From positions 1-33,235 of the forward strand of contig JBIKIW010000013.1 of NCBI GenBank assembly GCA_044361365.1: a stretch of DNA of 33,235 nucleotides, read 5' to 3'. This DNA is from JBIKIW01 sp044361365 (lineage in GTDB: Bacteria > Patescibacteriota > JACMRA01). A program made the position numbers and the translations under genes. Of the stretch, positions 8,336 through 16,051 are shown piece after piece (position 1 is the first letter of the stretch; every line of letters begins with the position of its first letter). The notes beneath the pieces were generated by a model. The model searched no databases, was not told where the DNA came from, and worked only from the letters and a program-made list of their open reading frames with translations.

Positions 8336-8508
8336 TGTCAAAGCCCCACGGCGATTGAGAGAAGGCATGCGGAGCAATGCTGAACAAGGCGGGCTTTGCC
8401 CGACTAAAAGCCTCACGGCGACTGAGAGAAGTGCTAGGTGAAACCTAAGCATGAACAGGTCGGACTTTGTTCGACCCACAAGCCCCAGTGACTCCTGAGA
8501 GAGGAGCC
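8336..8508 (-). repeat. Tandem-unit dispersed repeat upstream of radA
   Basis: Read on the minus strand, two units plus a partial third. Each has a small hairpin (GTCGGGCAAAGCCCG or GTCGAACAAAGTCCGAC), then CCT(T)GTTCA..GC, then TCTCTCA.TCGCCGTG.GGCTT. The array ends GGGGCTTTGACA. The same array, in the opposite orientation in the window, is at 28686-28820. Confidence 0.8.
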
Positions 8509-8553
8509 AGAAAATTATAAATGGTTAATAATAAAATTGAGATTAGCCAGTCT

Positions 8554-8579
8554 GTAGCGGCGACCTCCGCGTCGCCATT
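8554..8579 (+). repeat. REP-like palindrome
   Basis: GTAGC head, stem GGCGAC/GTCGCC around a C/G-rich loop, tail ATTG. Confidence 0.8.
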
Positions 8580-8629
8580 GTTGGATATTGTTTGATAATA
8601 AATTCGTGACTTTAACTTAATATATCGTT

Positions 8630-8654
8630 GTAGAGGCGATCACGGATCGCCATT
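8630..8654 (+). repeat. REP-like palindrome
   Basis: GTAGA head, stem GGCGATC...GATCGCC, tail ATT. Confidence 0.8.
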
Positions 8655-8741
8655 TTTCTTTTAAAACTCTGTATCATTTAATTTATAATTTATCATTAAC
8701 CATTTATAATTATTATCTATTATTTGTTCATTATTAATTAA

Positions 8742-8923
8742 CTCTGATTCCCGTCGCCTGGTGCCACATAATTTGATGAGGGAAGCCAGAGGCATTCCCC
8801 TACGGTAATTTAACGGCGACTTCCCCACACCCCTCCGCCAACCACTTCGTTCTGTCGGTTTCCCCCGGGTGGGGACTTTACTTGATATTTTAGGGAAAAA
8901 TGGCGATCCGAGATTGCCTCTAC
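8742..8923 (-). repeat. Composite palindromic element, copy B
   Basis: Inverted, diverged copy of 3250-3430. It shares GTAGAGG at one end, AAAATATCAA.TAAAGTCCCC, CCCACCCGGGGG, CCGTTAAATT and the end GGCGACGGGAATCAGAG. Its first 25 bases (8899-8923 on the + strand) are a REP-like palindrome. The internal palindrome differs in sequence from copy A but sits at the same place. Confidence 0.8.
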
Positions 8924-8943
8924 GGAGAAATTGTAAAATCAAC

Positions 8944-8968
8944 AATGGCGATATAAAATCGCTTCTAC
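8944..8968 (-). repeat. REP-like palindrome
   Basis: Reverse orientation, GTAGAAGCGAT...ATCGCC, tail ATT. Slightly decayed head (AAG for AGG). Confidence 0.7.
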
Positions 8969-9102
8969 GATAATTAATTCTGGTAAGCTAAAATCTGCTG
9001 CACTTTTCAAAGGGTTATCACGGTAGGGACTGGATATCTTTTGCTCAAAACCATAAACTCCCATAAACTCTAGCTACACAAAAACCAAAACCTAAAAAAT
9101 CT

Positions 9103-9288
9103 GTGCCAACAGAAAATAACTTTTTTACAAAAAACAAATCCCAAGAAAAATCCCCAACTCAAGAAAACCAGTTTTTAAAATTAGAAAACTGGACAGTTGG
9201 TTTAGGAGCTGTGGTGGCTATGAATATTGGTGGAAGTAGTGATGTTACCAAAACTTACACCCCAGCAGAGATTCAACCTATTCAATAA
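9103..9288 (+). pseudogene. 5' part of a gene interrupted by an in-frame TAA
   Basis: 61 residues from a GTG codon, ending at TAA 9286-9288. The same frame continues without another stop to 10398, and the codons just after the TAA (ERLTSLKPVQAEASIEQNN) look as protein-like as those before it, so this is the N-terminal part of a protein of about 430 residues. The part seen is hydrophilic with one short hydrophobic stretch (WTVGLGAVVAMNIGG). The frame is open back to 9067 without an ATG, so the GTG start is tentative. CAA to TAA is the simplest change. No function is recognised. Confidence 0.5.
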
Positions 9289-9459
9289 GAGCGGCTGACT
9301 AGCCTAAAACCAGTTCAAGCCGAGGCAAGCATAGAACAAAATAATCAAATCTTAGATAGCTTACAAAACCAAGTACAAGAAATCATTAAAGACAGTTTAT
9401 CACTAGAAAGCCTTAATGGTAAAAACCCAGCTGAGCAGTTTCAAGCACTTCAAAGAAAC

Positions 9460-10398
9460 ATGGCAAAAGTTTTAGGGCTTATAAACACCATTCTTTTGAT
9501 CTGGAAAGCATATAACATAAAGGAATATGGCAAAAGTGTTTCAAAAGAAAATTCTAGCATACAAAATCAAGGTAGAGATGTGGCTGAAAATGGTCTTATT
9601 TGGCTAGCTGAAGCTGTTAGAAGGTTTTTGGCTGAACCAAGTATAACTAATTTTGTACTGCTTTTGGATTCGGTTTTGGATTCGGTAAAAAGTGTAGTGG
9701 GATTGCTTAAAGTCGCTACTGACGGGAAACAGGGAGAAATGCCAAACTTTGGAGTAATCAAAGAATTTTTGACTGCCGACATAGATCTTTCCAAAATCAA
9801 CATCCAAGAAATAGGACAAAGTATGGCCAAATTTCAAACCAAATACCCTGGCGAAATTGCTAATTTGGTGAGACAATTAACTCAAAACCCGGGAAGTGCC
9901 AAAAACCTACTAGAAAATGCTGGAAACAAACTCCATGAATTTCTACCCAAAAATTTGGAAGGTAAGATTGATCTAGCTGGCAATATCTCATTACTTCTTG
10001 CTTTTTTATTTTTACCCTCTTCTGTGGCAATTATTATCTCAAACCTACTAGAAATGCGTAGTAATTTTATCCTACTTAAAGACAAAAATGGACCTGGCGT
10101 TGGGTACAAAGCTCAAGAAGGCTTGTTTAATCTAGGAAGTGCAGTTTCTAGTGATCCACTATACAGTTTTGTGGGTATTTCTCAATTGTTAGTCCAGCTA
10201 ACTGCATCTGCCACCAAACGAATTGACGACCAAACTGCCAACTACTTACTAACCAATTTTGATAAGCTTAAAAACTTTTTTACACCCCAAAGTCACCAGC
10301 CAAATCAACCCACTCAAGAAACAGTTGAGCAAATTTCTTTCAGAAGACAGCAATTATTGCAACAGCTTAATAATTTAAAAAATCAAAACCTAAATTAA
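9460..10398 (+). CDS. Unknown protein with a membrane segment, 3' part of the interrupted gene
   Basis: 312 residues from an internal ATG; the frame is actually open from 9289. It is mostly amphipathic helix with one clear hydrophobic stretch (LLLAFLFLPSSVAIIISNLL, about residues 180-199) and a Q/N-rich tail. I recognise no domain. If translation restarts after the TAA at 9286, ATG 9460 is a candidate start, but there is no Shine-Dalgarno before it. The stop codon overlaps the stop of the convergent lipoprotein gene by three bases. It could be a pseudogene, a readthrough gene, or two separate polypeptides. Confidence 0.55.
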   Translation: MAKVLGLINTILLIWKAYNIKEYGKSVSKENSSIQNQGRDVAENGLIWLAEAVRRFLAEPSITNFVLLLDSVLDSVKSVVGLLKVATDGKQGEMPNFGVIKEFLTADIDLSKINIQEIGQSMAKFQTKYPGEIANLVRQLTQNPGSAKNLLENAGNKLHEFLPKNLEGKIDLAGNISLLLAFLFLPSSVAIIISNLLEMRSNFILLKDKNGPGVGYKAQEGLFNLGSAVSSDPLYSFVGISQLLVQLTASATKRIDDQTANYLLTNFDKLKNFFTPQSHQPNQPTQETVEQISFRRQQLLQQLNNLKNQNLN

Positions 10399-10646
10399 AC
10401 AAACTTTGGAGCTGTTAAGGCTTGGGTGGGTAAATAACTGTTTTCTTTTGGATTATCGGAAGGTTTTTCTGTCGGTGTTGGACTTTTTTTAGGTATTACC
10501 AAACCACCAGGTTTTCCTTTATCGAATCTGCCATCATCTTCATTAAATTTACAGGCATTTAATCCAACCATTAGAGATGACATTATAAATATATTTAAAC
10601 TTAACTTTGGTAAATTTATGCTTTTAATATCAGGAAAGTTGTCCAT
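10395..10646 (-). CDS. Small lipoprotein
   Basis: 83 residues. A signal peptide with a hydrophobic core (LNIFIMSSLMVG) ends in the lipobox LNAC, with cysteine near residue 32. The lipidated Cys is followed by a short charged, proline-rich and probably disordered tail (PKKSPTPTEKPSDNP). The region before the core is longer than usual, so an internal ATG (IMSSLMVG) is an alternative start. Function unknown; expected to be anchored on the outer face of the membrane. Convergent with the gene ending at 10398, overlapping it by four bases. Confidence 0.6.
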   Translation of the reverse strand: MDNFPDIKSINLPKLSLNIFIMSSLMVGLNACKFNEDDGRFDKGKPGGLVIPKKSPTPTEKPSDNPKENSYLPTQALTAPKFV

Positions 10647-10678
10647 ATTTTATGAGTTAACGACCCCTACCATACACC

Positions 10679-10700
10679 AAAAATAACCTTTGGTCAAAGG
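10679..10700 (-). terminator. Possible terminator after the ruvX-like gene
   Basis: Read on the minus strand, CCTTT-gacc-AAAGG is followed by TTATTTTT. The stem is only five pairs, so this is weak. It lies about 70 bases beyond the stop at 10771. Confidence 0.35.
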
Positions 10701-10770
10701 CTTTGTATTTCATAGCAAAATTTGATATTTTAAATAATATTTTCCACGATCTCAGTCTTCAAATAATCAG

Positions 10771-11145
10771 CTACTTATTCAAATACAACTCCAAAATTTC
10801 TTTGGCTGCTAGGTTGTGAATTAATTTCGTGTTTAGACTTTCCCAATTTTTGCTGGTGTTTCGTTCATTCACTGTTTTTACTTCGATACTTGGAAATTTT
10901 AGCTTAAATTCATCAATAAAATCTAGCACTTTTTGGCTTACTTCTGTGTGTTGAAACTTAAAATTAGTCGGCAATCCGATTATTAATATTTTGGTTTTGC
11001 GAGCCAAAACTTCTTCCTCCAAAGTCTCCCAAATATTCTCAGCTAAATAAACTTTTTGAGAAGGAAAAACCAATCCAGTCAAACTACTTCCAAAAGCCAT
11101 TCCAAAATACTTGCTTCCCCAATCTAGCCCTAAAAGATCAAACAT
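10771..11145 (-). CDS. ruvX: YqgF/RuvX-family protein with altered catalytic positions
   Basis: YqgF/RuvX proteins have an RNase H-like fold and are described as Holliday junction resolvases or factors in 16S rRNA 5' processing. The 124 residues show the opening LGLDWGSKYFGMAFG (D8), the LIIGLPTNF core strand, a VNERNTS motif (N93-E94-R95, where the family usually has DER), and IHNLAAKEIL (109-118, where the family usually has D-x-x-A-A). So D8 and E94 remain, but two of the usual acidic positions are N and H. Length is near the family norm. It overlaps the desaturase-like gene by 8 bases and is probably co-transcribed with it. It may be inactive as a nuclease or work differently. Confidence 0.8.
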   Translation of the reverse strand: MFDLLGLDWGSKYFGMAFGSSLTGLVFPSQKVYLAENIWETLEEEVLARKTKILIIGLPTNFKFQHTEVSQKVLDFIDEFKLKFPSIEVKTVNERNTSKNWESLNTKLIHNLAAKEILELYLNK

Positions 11146-11920
11146 TTGGTACGATTTTAAACCCTAATTTAGCTTCTAAGCTATCTCTTAAAAAAGAAAA
11201 AACTGGATAATAATTACTATTTTGGGAAGGTTTTAGGTGGTGTTTTGTATGATAAAAACGACTGATAAAAATTAAACCTAATAGCAACTGTACAAGCAAA
11301 TTTGGTTTTTTTAGATTCTCCCAGTTATCCACTCTTTTGGTTGAATAGTGTGGAAAATAAAATAAAAACAAGCCATTTAAAGTTCCAAGCAACCAAACTG
11401 GCAATGCCCAAAATATCAAAAAGTATGACATGCTTCCACTGAAAAATAAAATTAATAAAATCAGAATTTGAATCGCCCTGTCTAGCATATAACCCTTCCA
11501 CAAACCACGCTTTCGCCACAGCCCCGACCTCCAAAAAAACATATCTTGGTATAAAATTTTAAACGGAATCAAAAGCAAATGAGTCTCTGAAACGATAGCG
11601 TCATCTGGATCTACCTTAGGATTAGTTGGATCTTTGTGATGTTCGAGATGATTTGCCGTAAAAGAGGCTAGAGTAGTTGCTCCGATAATGGCTGCAAAAT
11701 TGCCAATAAAGCTATTTAATATGCGATTTCTACTAACCTGACCATGTGAAGCAATATGCACAATATTGTACTGATAATGCAAGAAAAATGCTAACACTGG
11801 CAATAAAAATGGAAAAGTCCACAACGGAAAACGGAAATATAAAATCAAGGAATAAATCAACGCCAAAATAGCCAAGGATAAACCAAAAATAAACTGATTA
11901 AAACGGTATTTTGAAAGCAT
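11138..11920 (-). CDS. Fatty acid desaturase/hydroxylase-like membrane enzyme
   Basis: 260 residues with four or more hydrophobic segments and three histidine boxes typical of membrane di-iron oxygenases: HIASH (55-59), HLEHH (91-95) and HTKHH (224-228), plus FPHYSTK near 190. In this superfamily the histidines bind two irons on the cytoplasmic face, and the enzyme desaturates or hydroxylates a lipid or carotenoid with O2. The spacing and the late HxxHH favour the desaturase/carotene hydroxylase-ketolase group; the substrate is unknown. An O2-dependent enzyme hints at at least occasional oxygen exposure. Start ATG at 11920 precedes the first membrane segment. The 3' end overlaps the ruvX-like gene by 8 bases. 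Confidence 0.78.
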   Translation of the reverse strand: MLSKYRFNQFIFGLSLAILALIYSLILYFRFPLWTFPFLLPVLAFFLHYQYNIVHIASHGQVSRNRILNSFIGNFAAIIGATTLASFTANHLEHHKDPTNPKVDPDDAIVSETHLLLIPFKILYQDMFFWRSGLWRKRGLWKGYMLDRAIQILILLILFFSGSMSYFLIFWALPVWLLGTLNGLFLFYFPHYSTKRVDNWENLKKPNLLVQLLLGLIFISRFYHTKHHLKPSQNSNYYPVFSFLRDSLEAKLGFKIVPNV

Positions 11921-12014
11921 AGTTTTGTTTTAAATTGAGGGGTTTTCTAAGCTTATAATTGGTGTAAATTTCCCTTTTTCGTGTCCAGTGTAGTTGTAAA
12001 ATCTTAAAAAAATA

Positions 12015-12404
12015 TTAGCGTAAATACTTTAAAATAGCAGCCTGAGTCTCTCGCATTTCTAAGGCATTTGGTTTCATTTTTTTACCCAAAAATTGGCGAT
12101 TTTCAAACATTGGAATTAGATGCAAATGAAAATGTGGCACTTCAACGCCCTGCACCATCATCCCAACTCGTAAACAATTTGTAGCTTTTTGGATTGCAGG
12201 GCTAATTTTTTGAGCTGTCTTAAAAACCGCACTATAGAAAGGCTCTGGTACATCTACAAAATAATCAACCTCAATTTTTGGTACAATTAATGTGTGTCCT
12301 TTTTGATAAGGAAAAATATCTAAAAGAGCAAAAGTGAAATCATCTTCATAGATTTTGTAGCTATCAAGCTGACCGTCTATGATTTTGGAAAAAAGTGTTG
12401 GCAT
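12015..12404 (-). CDS. HIT-family nucleotide hydrolase/transferase
   Basis: 129 residues of the histidine triad family, which hydrolyse phosphoramidate or dinucleotide substrates. The N-terminal part has FSKIIDGQLDSYKIYEDD and FALLDIFPYQKGHTLIVP, both standard for HIT proteins. The triad is PHFHLHLIP (H91, H93, H95), with H93 or H95 expected to be the nucleophile. Length is typical. It starts about 95 bases upstream of the desaturase-like gene on the same strand. The physiological substrate cannot be inferred. Confidence 0.92.
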   Translation of the reverse strand: MPTLFSKIIDGQLDSYKIYEDDFTFALLDIFPYQKGHTLIVPKIEVDYFVDVPEPFYSAVFKTAQKISPAIQKATNCLRVGMMVQGVEVPHFHLHLIPMFENRQFLGKKMKPNALEMRETQAAILKYLR

Positions 12405-12452
12405 ATTTGAATCAAAATCAAACTTTCACAACTGGTGGCGGTTTGTCAAAAA

Positions 12453-14834
12453 TTATAAACTAGCGAAATAAGGCAAACTTTTGATATAATCCTCCATAAA
12501 TTGCCAGTCAGGTTTATTTTGAGAGTTTACAGGAAGTTTTATTTTGGTTGATTTGATACGGATTTGGTTGAACTTTCGCCCATATGAATACCTAAACTGC
12601 TCTAAATTGATAATTGTTTGCAAAAATAGTGCTGTATAAGTGTTCATTTCAAATTTTGGCACAAGTTTTTCAACATGATCGCTAGCACTAAAATCTTCAG
12701 CTTGATAAGAGCAGTAACCAATTGTCGCCGAATCAATAGTCAAAACATTACCTTTATCGGTAGCTATTGTATAAAACCCATCAACAGCATTATTACTTGC
12801 TCTGGTAGTTACATATGGAATATCACCTTCACCTTTTTCTATTAGTTCCAATTTGGGAGTAGTTTTTGAACCTTTCACATCAAATAGATCAGAAATAGTA
12901 AATTCTTGCCATCTTGAAGTATCCATAGGACACTTATCTTCTAAATCTTCACTAAAGACTTTAATCAAATTTTGGTTTTTGAGAATTATAGAAAATAAAT
13001 CATATTCACTTAAATTACCATTTTTTCGCCTTAAATGATAAGAAATATTGTCTTTAACTGTATTTTTGAAATAAGATTTAGTTAATTTGGAATAATCAGT
13101 TTTAACATAACCATATGTCGACCATTCATCTTTATAATCAACTTTTTGGAGGACAGAATACCCAGTTTTTACACTTTTAGAAAAATAATCATCAAGCCAA
13201 GTTTGTTTTAAACTGTCCCATTTTTCAAATCTATCAAGTCTTTGATTTTTATAATTTACAAAACCGTCGTTTTCCCATAAAGCAAACCAACTAGGAATCT
13301 TGGAATTATGAGGCTTGTGAGCTTCAAAAACCATTACACAAGTATGAGTTCCAGCACCTTTAAACAAATCATCAGGCATTATCATTACTGCTTTTAAGGT
13401 GTGTTTTTCCAAAATTTTTCGTCTAATTTCATTGTCGTTGTTTGTGCATCTTACAGGCAAAATTACAATTCCCGTTCCACCAATTGTTAAACAGTTCAAC
13501 ATTTTCCAAACAAAGTTCAACTCATTTTCTTCTTCTTTTCTCTGACTATAAGGTGGGTTTATCAACCCTACATTGCAACCAAATTTACTCAAAGTCTCAG
13601 TTTTTAGATCAAAGCAGTTATTTTGAAATAGGTTAGTTTTCCCGTCTCCTCGAATGATCATATTAGCAACCGCCAAAGCAAACATATTTGTCTGAGTTTC
13701 CACGCCCACCAAAGAATTTTTATAAATATAATCTAGTTCACTAACAGTCGGATCGTCATCCACCATTTTCTGCATCGCAGCAATCAAAAAAGCTCCTGTG
13801 CCTGTACACAAATCCAAAACTTTACTGTTTTTATTCACTTCAGCCAAATCACAAAACAGCTCGGTAACATGAGTCGGAGTAAGTACAATTCCAAGACCTT
13901 TACCATCTCCTCCTGTGTAACGCAAAAACTCGGAGTAAAATTTACCAATAATATCAATATTATTAACTTTTTTTACAAAAGGATAGACGTTTTTTTGAAT
14001 ATCAACCAAAAATTTGTGAAGCGAATTGTTGTTATGACTTGGATTTTGGTGATCTATTTCGCCACTTGTGAGATAAGTGTGAGTCGTGATAAAACCAAAT
14101 TCATTTTTCAAAGTATCGATTTTTTCTTTGCTAATTCCACTTATTTCCAGTGATTCAATAATTGATTCGATGATTCTAGTAGCTAGTTTTTTGGGGCTTG
14201 TGATCGCTTTAAATTCTCGCACAAATTCGTCATTATCAAGAGCTAAAAGTAGTGCAGCTACTAAAAGTGGCTTTTCTGCCTCCTTGAGCTTGACTTCATC
14301 TCTCATCTGGTCGTGTAGCTTTTTAGCATAGCTCATCAACTCTTCTTCGGTGAGAACAACTCTGTCTTTGGAGTGAAAAATTTCGTAATAGTCTTCGTAT
14401 TTTTGTAAATTTTGCAGTTTTCTGGATAAAAATCTATTTTCACCTCTGTTCCACTGATAAGTCGAAATTCGGTGATTATTTTCATCTCCACTGATTGCAA
14501 TGGCAATTATATGAAATTCTTTTTTGAGAAAACTGGCATAATGTAAAACACCATCCACTGCGTAGTCTTTTGGTTTGTCTTTTTTATCACTTTCGTGAAA
14601 CTTGGTGTCTGCTTTACACTCAATCACAATCAAAACATCGCTATTTTTGTGGGTAATTATAAACTCTGGGTAACCTGCCCCATTTCCACTTTTTGAAGCT
14701 TTAGCCAATAGTTCAGTAATTACATGGCTATCACTTTTCTGCTCTTCAATTTTTAAATCATCGCTAGAATAATAACCAAGCTCTCTTAGCTGATCTCTAG
14801 TTAAGCTTTCAGTTTTCCTTTCGTTTTTGGACAT
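12453..14834 (-). CDS. Single-polypeptide restriction-modification enzyme (type IIG-like)
   Basis: 793 residues carrying all three activities of a restriction-modification system. The N-terminal nuclease domain has PEF (56-58), D66 and E72-x-K74 in NSDVLIVIECKAD, the PD-(D/E)xK pattern. The N6-adenine methylase core has the SAM loop DLCTGTGAFLIAAM (341-354) and catalytic NPPY (426-429). The C-terminal region from about 630 opens RWQEFTISDLFDVKGS and resembles an HsdS/BcgI-type target-recognition domain, with IPYVTTRASNNAVDG. No separate hsdR or hsdS is nearby. It is probably a stand-alone defence enzyme that both methylates and cuts. A TATAAA lies 11 bases before the ATG, so the leader may be very short. 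The recognition site cannot be read from sequence. Confidence 0.85.
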   Translation of the reverse strand: MSKNERKTESLTRDQLRELGYYSSDDLKIEEQKSDSHVITELLAKASKSGNGAGYPEFIITHKNSDVLIVIECKADTKFHESDKKDKPKDYAVDGVLHYASFLKKEFHIIAIAISGDENNHRISTYQWNRGENRFLSRKLQNLQKYEDYYEIFHSKDRVVLTEEELMSYAKKLHDQMRDEVKLKEAEKPLLVAALLLALDNDEFVREFKAITSPKKLATRIIESIIESLEISGISKEKIDTLKNEFGFITTHTYLTSGEIDHQNPSHNNNSLHKFLVDIQKNVYPFVKKVNNIDIIGKFYSEFLRYTGGDGKGLGIVLTPTHVTELFCDLAEVNKNSKVLDLCTGTGAFLIAAMQKMVDDDPTVSELDYIYKNSLVGVETQTNMFALAVANMIIRGDGKTNLFQNNCFDLKTETLSKFGCNVGLINPPYSQRKEEENELNFVWKMLNCLTIGGTGIVILPVRCTNNDNEIRRKILEKHTLKAVMIMPDDLFKGAGTHTCVMVFEAHKPHNSKIPSWFALWENDGFVNYKNQRLDRFEKWDSLKQTWLDDYFSKSVKTGYSVLQKVDYKDEWSTYGYVKTDYSKLTKSYFKNTVKDNISYHLRRKNGNLSEYDLFSIILKNQNLIKVFSEDLEDKCPMDTSRWQEFTISDLFDVKGSKTTPKLELIEKGEGDIPYVTTRASNNAVDGFYTIATDKGNVLTIDSATIGYCSYQAEDFSASDHVEKLVPKFEMNTYTALFLQTIINLEQFRYSYGRKFNQIRIKSTKIKLPVNSQNKPDWQFMEDYIKSLPYFASL

Positions 14835-14972
14835 GTAAAGTGTTGTTTATAAAACAATTATCTTAGCAAAATTAATTTGTAAAGAGTTTTATGTAATTTA
14901 TTTAAAACAGTAACTTGGTTTGATATTTGTCAACAAAGTATCCCCACTAAATTTAACAACCCAAACTAATAC

Positions 14973-15953
14973 CTATACTTTTTTAGTAAAAGTATGCTCC
15001 ACAGCATTTTTGCGGATCATTTTTACATCATTCATATCCAAAATCCCCATCTCAACCAGTCCTGCAACTTCTTGTTTCACATTTTTATTGAAAAAAACCG
15101 GACCGTCAGAATTGATCGTAAACTTCACTCCTTTGTCTTTAAAAACATTAATTATTCTTCCCATTTCGTCCCAATTTTCGATGATTTTAAGGGTGATATT
15201 AGAGGTTGGGCAAATTTCCAAACATATATTTCTGGCAGCTAAATCTTGCATCAGTTTTTCATCATCAACCGACCGCACACCATGTCCAATTCTGTCTGGT
15301 TGCAGCAAGTCGATAACTTCACGCACTTCACTAGCGGGTGTTGCCTCCCCAGTATGAACAGTTACTCCTAAACCAAAACTTTTGGCTTTTTCTACAGGTT
15401 TTTGGATACTTTTCATCTCAAAAGATTTCACATTTGGACCGCTTAAATCAATTCCAACAACCCCTTCATTTCTAAAACTAATGGCTTTATCGACCAGGAT
15501 TTGATTTTGTTTTTGGTTAAACCTTCTATCCATTTCGATTATCAAACCAGCCTGAACAGGATAAATCATACAAGCTTTTTTAAGCCCAACAATAGCACTA
15601 AAAATAACTTTATCAAGATCATAAAGCCCTTCTCGATTGCGTCTCATTGGGTTAAAGCGGATTTCTAAAATATTCACATTGGCTTTTCGATAAGACAGTG
15701 AAATTGCTTCATAAATCGACTTTTCAATTGCCTCAGGACTAGACTGAATTTTCTGAGAAGTCTCAAAATATTGGTGATAAGCCTCAAAATCGATCTTGTT
15801 TTCGATCTTAACCAAATCCAAAAAATTCCAGTAGTTTTTTTCACTCAAAACAATTCCCCTTTCGTGTGCCATTTCCCAAAGTAGATGAGCTGTGGACGCT
15901 GATCCGAGGTGCATATGAAGGTCAGATAAATCTCCAAATAAGGGGTTAGTCAT
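14973..15953 (-). CDS. Adenosine deaminase-family hydrolase
   Basis: 326 residues of the metal-dependent TIM-barrel deaminases that convert adenosine or adenine to the hypoxanthine form. Landmarks: zinc ligands H13 and H15 in DLHMHLGS, LEIRFNPM, GIDLSGP, VTVHTGE with the third zinc histidine and catalytic glutamate, RIGHGV, CLEICPTSN, and TINSDGPVFF near 279-288. In adenosine deaminases the last motif is normally S/T-D-D-P: the first Asp binds zinc and the second contacts the substrate. Here the second is Gly (S282-D283-G284), which may change specificity. The role would be purine salvage. It is flanked by the restriction enzyme and an HD protein on the same strand, with gaps of about 100 bases or more. 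Confidence 0.88.
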   Translation of the reverse strand: MTNPLFGDLSDLHMHLGSASTAHLLWEMAHERGIVLSEKNYWNFLDLVKIENKIDFEAYHQYFETSQKIQSSPEAIEKSIYEAISLSYRKANVNILEIRFNPMRRNREGLYDLDKVIFSAIVGLKKACMIYPVQAGLIIEMDRRFNQKQNQILVDKAISFRNEGVVGIDLSGPNVKSFEMKSIQKPVEKAKSFGLGVTVHTGEATPASEVREVIDLLQPDRIGHGVRSVDDEKLMQDLAARNICLEICPTSNITLKIIENWDEMGRIINVFKDKGVKFTINSDGPVFFNKNVKQEVAGLVEMGILDMNDVKMIRKNAVEHTFTKKV

Positions 15954-16051
15954 AACAATTAAAGGTCACAAAAAAACTGAATTGTCAAACAACTTTTGAG
16001 CTTTTAATCACAAAGTAAACCTTTATAAATTTAAATTTTAAACAAATTTTT

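Larger units (their letters stand above)
8305..9102. other. Repeat-dense intergenic region
   Basis: About 800 bases without a credible gene, holding a tandem-unit repeat (8336-8508), four REP-like palindromes (8554-8579, 8630-8654, 8899-8923, 8944-8968) and composite element B (8742-8923). Between them are A/T-rich words also seen in other intergenic regions, such as TTTATAATTTATCATTAACC. Short open frames here fall inside the repeats. Confidence 0.75.

Noticed and set aside
8554..8968. Cluster of similar palindromes as a CRISPR array
   Set aside because: Spacing is irregular, orientations differ, repeats are not identical and no cas gene is near.
9103..10398. Stop-codon reassignment explaining the in-frame TAA
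   Set aside because: TAA ends many other genes here, such as ftsZ-adjacent and RT genes; known recoding in these bacteria concerns TGA.
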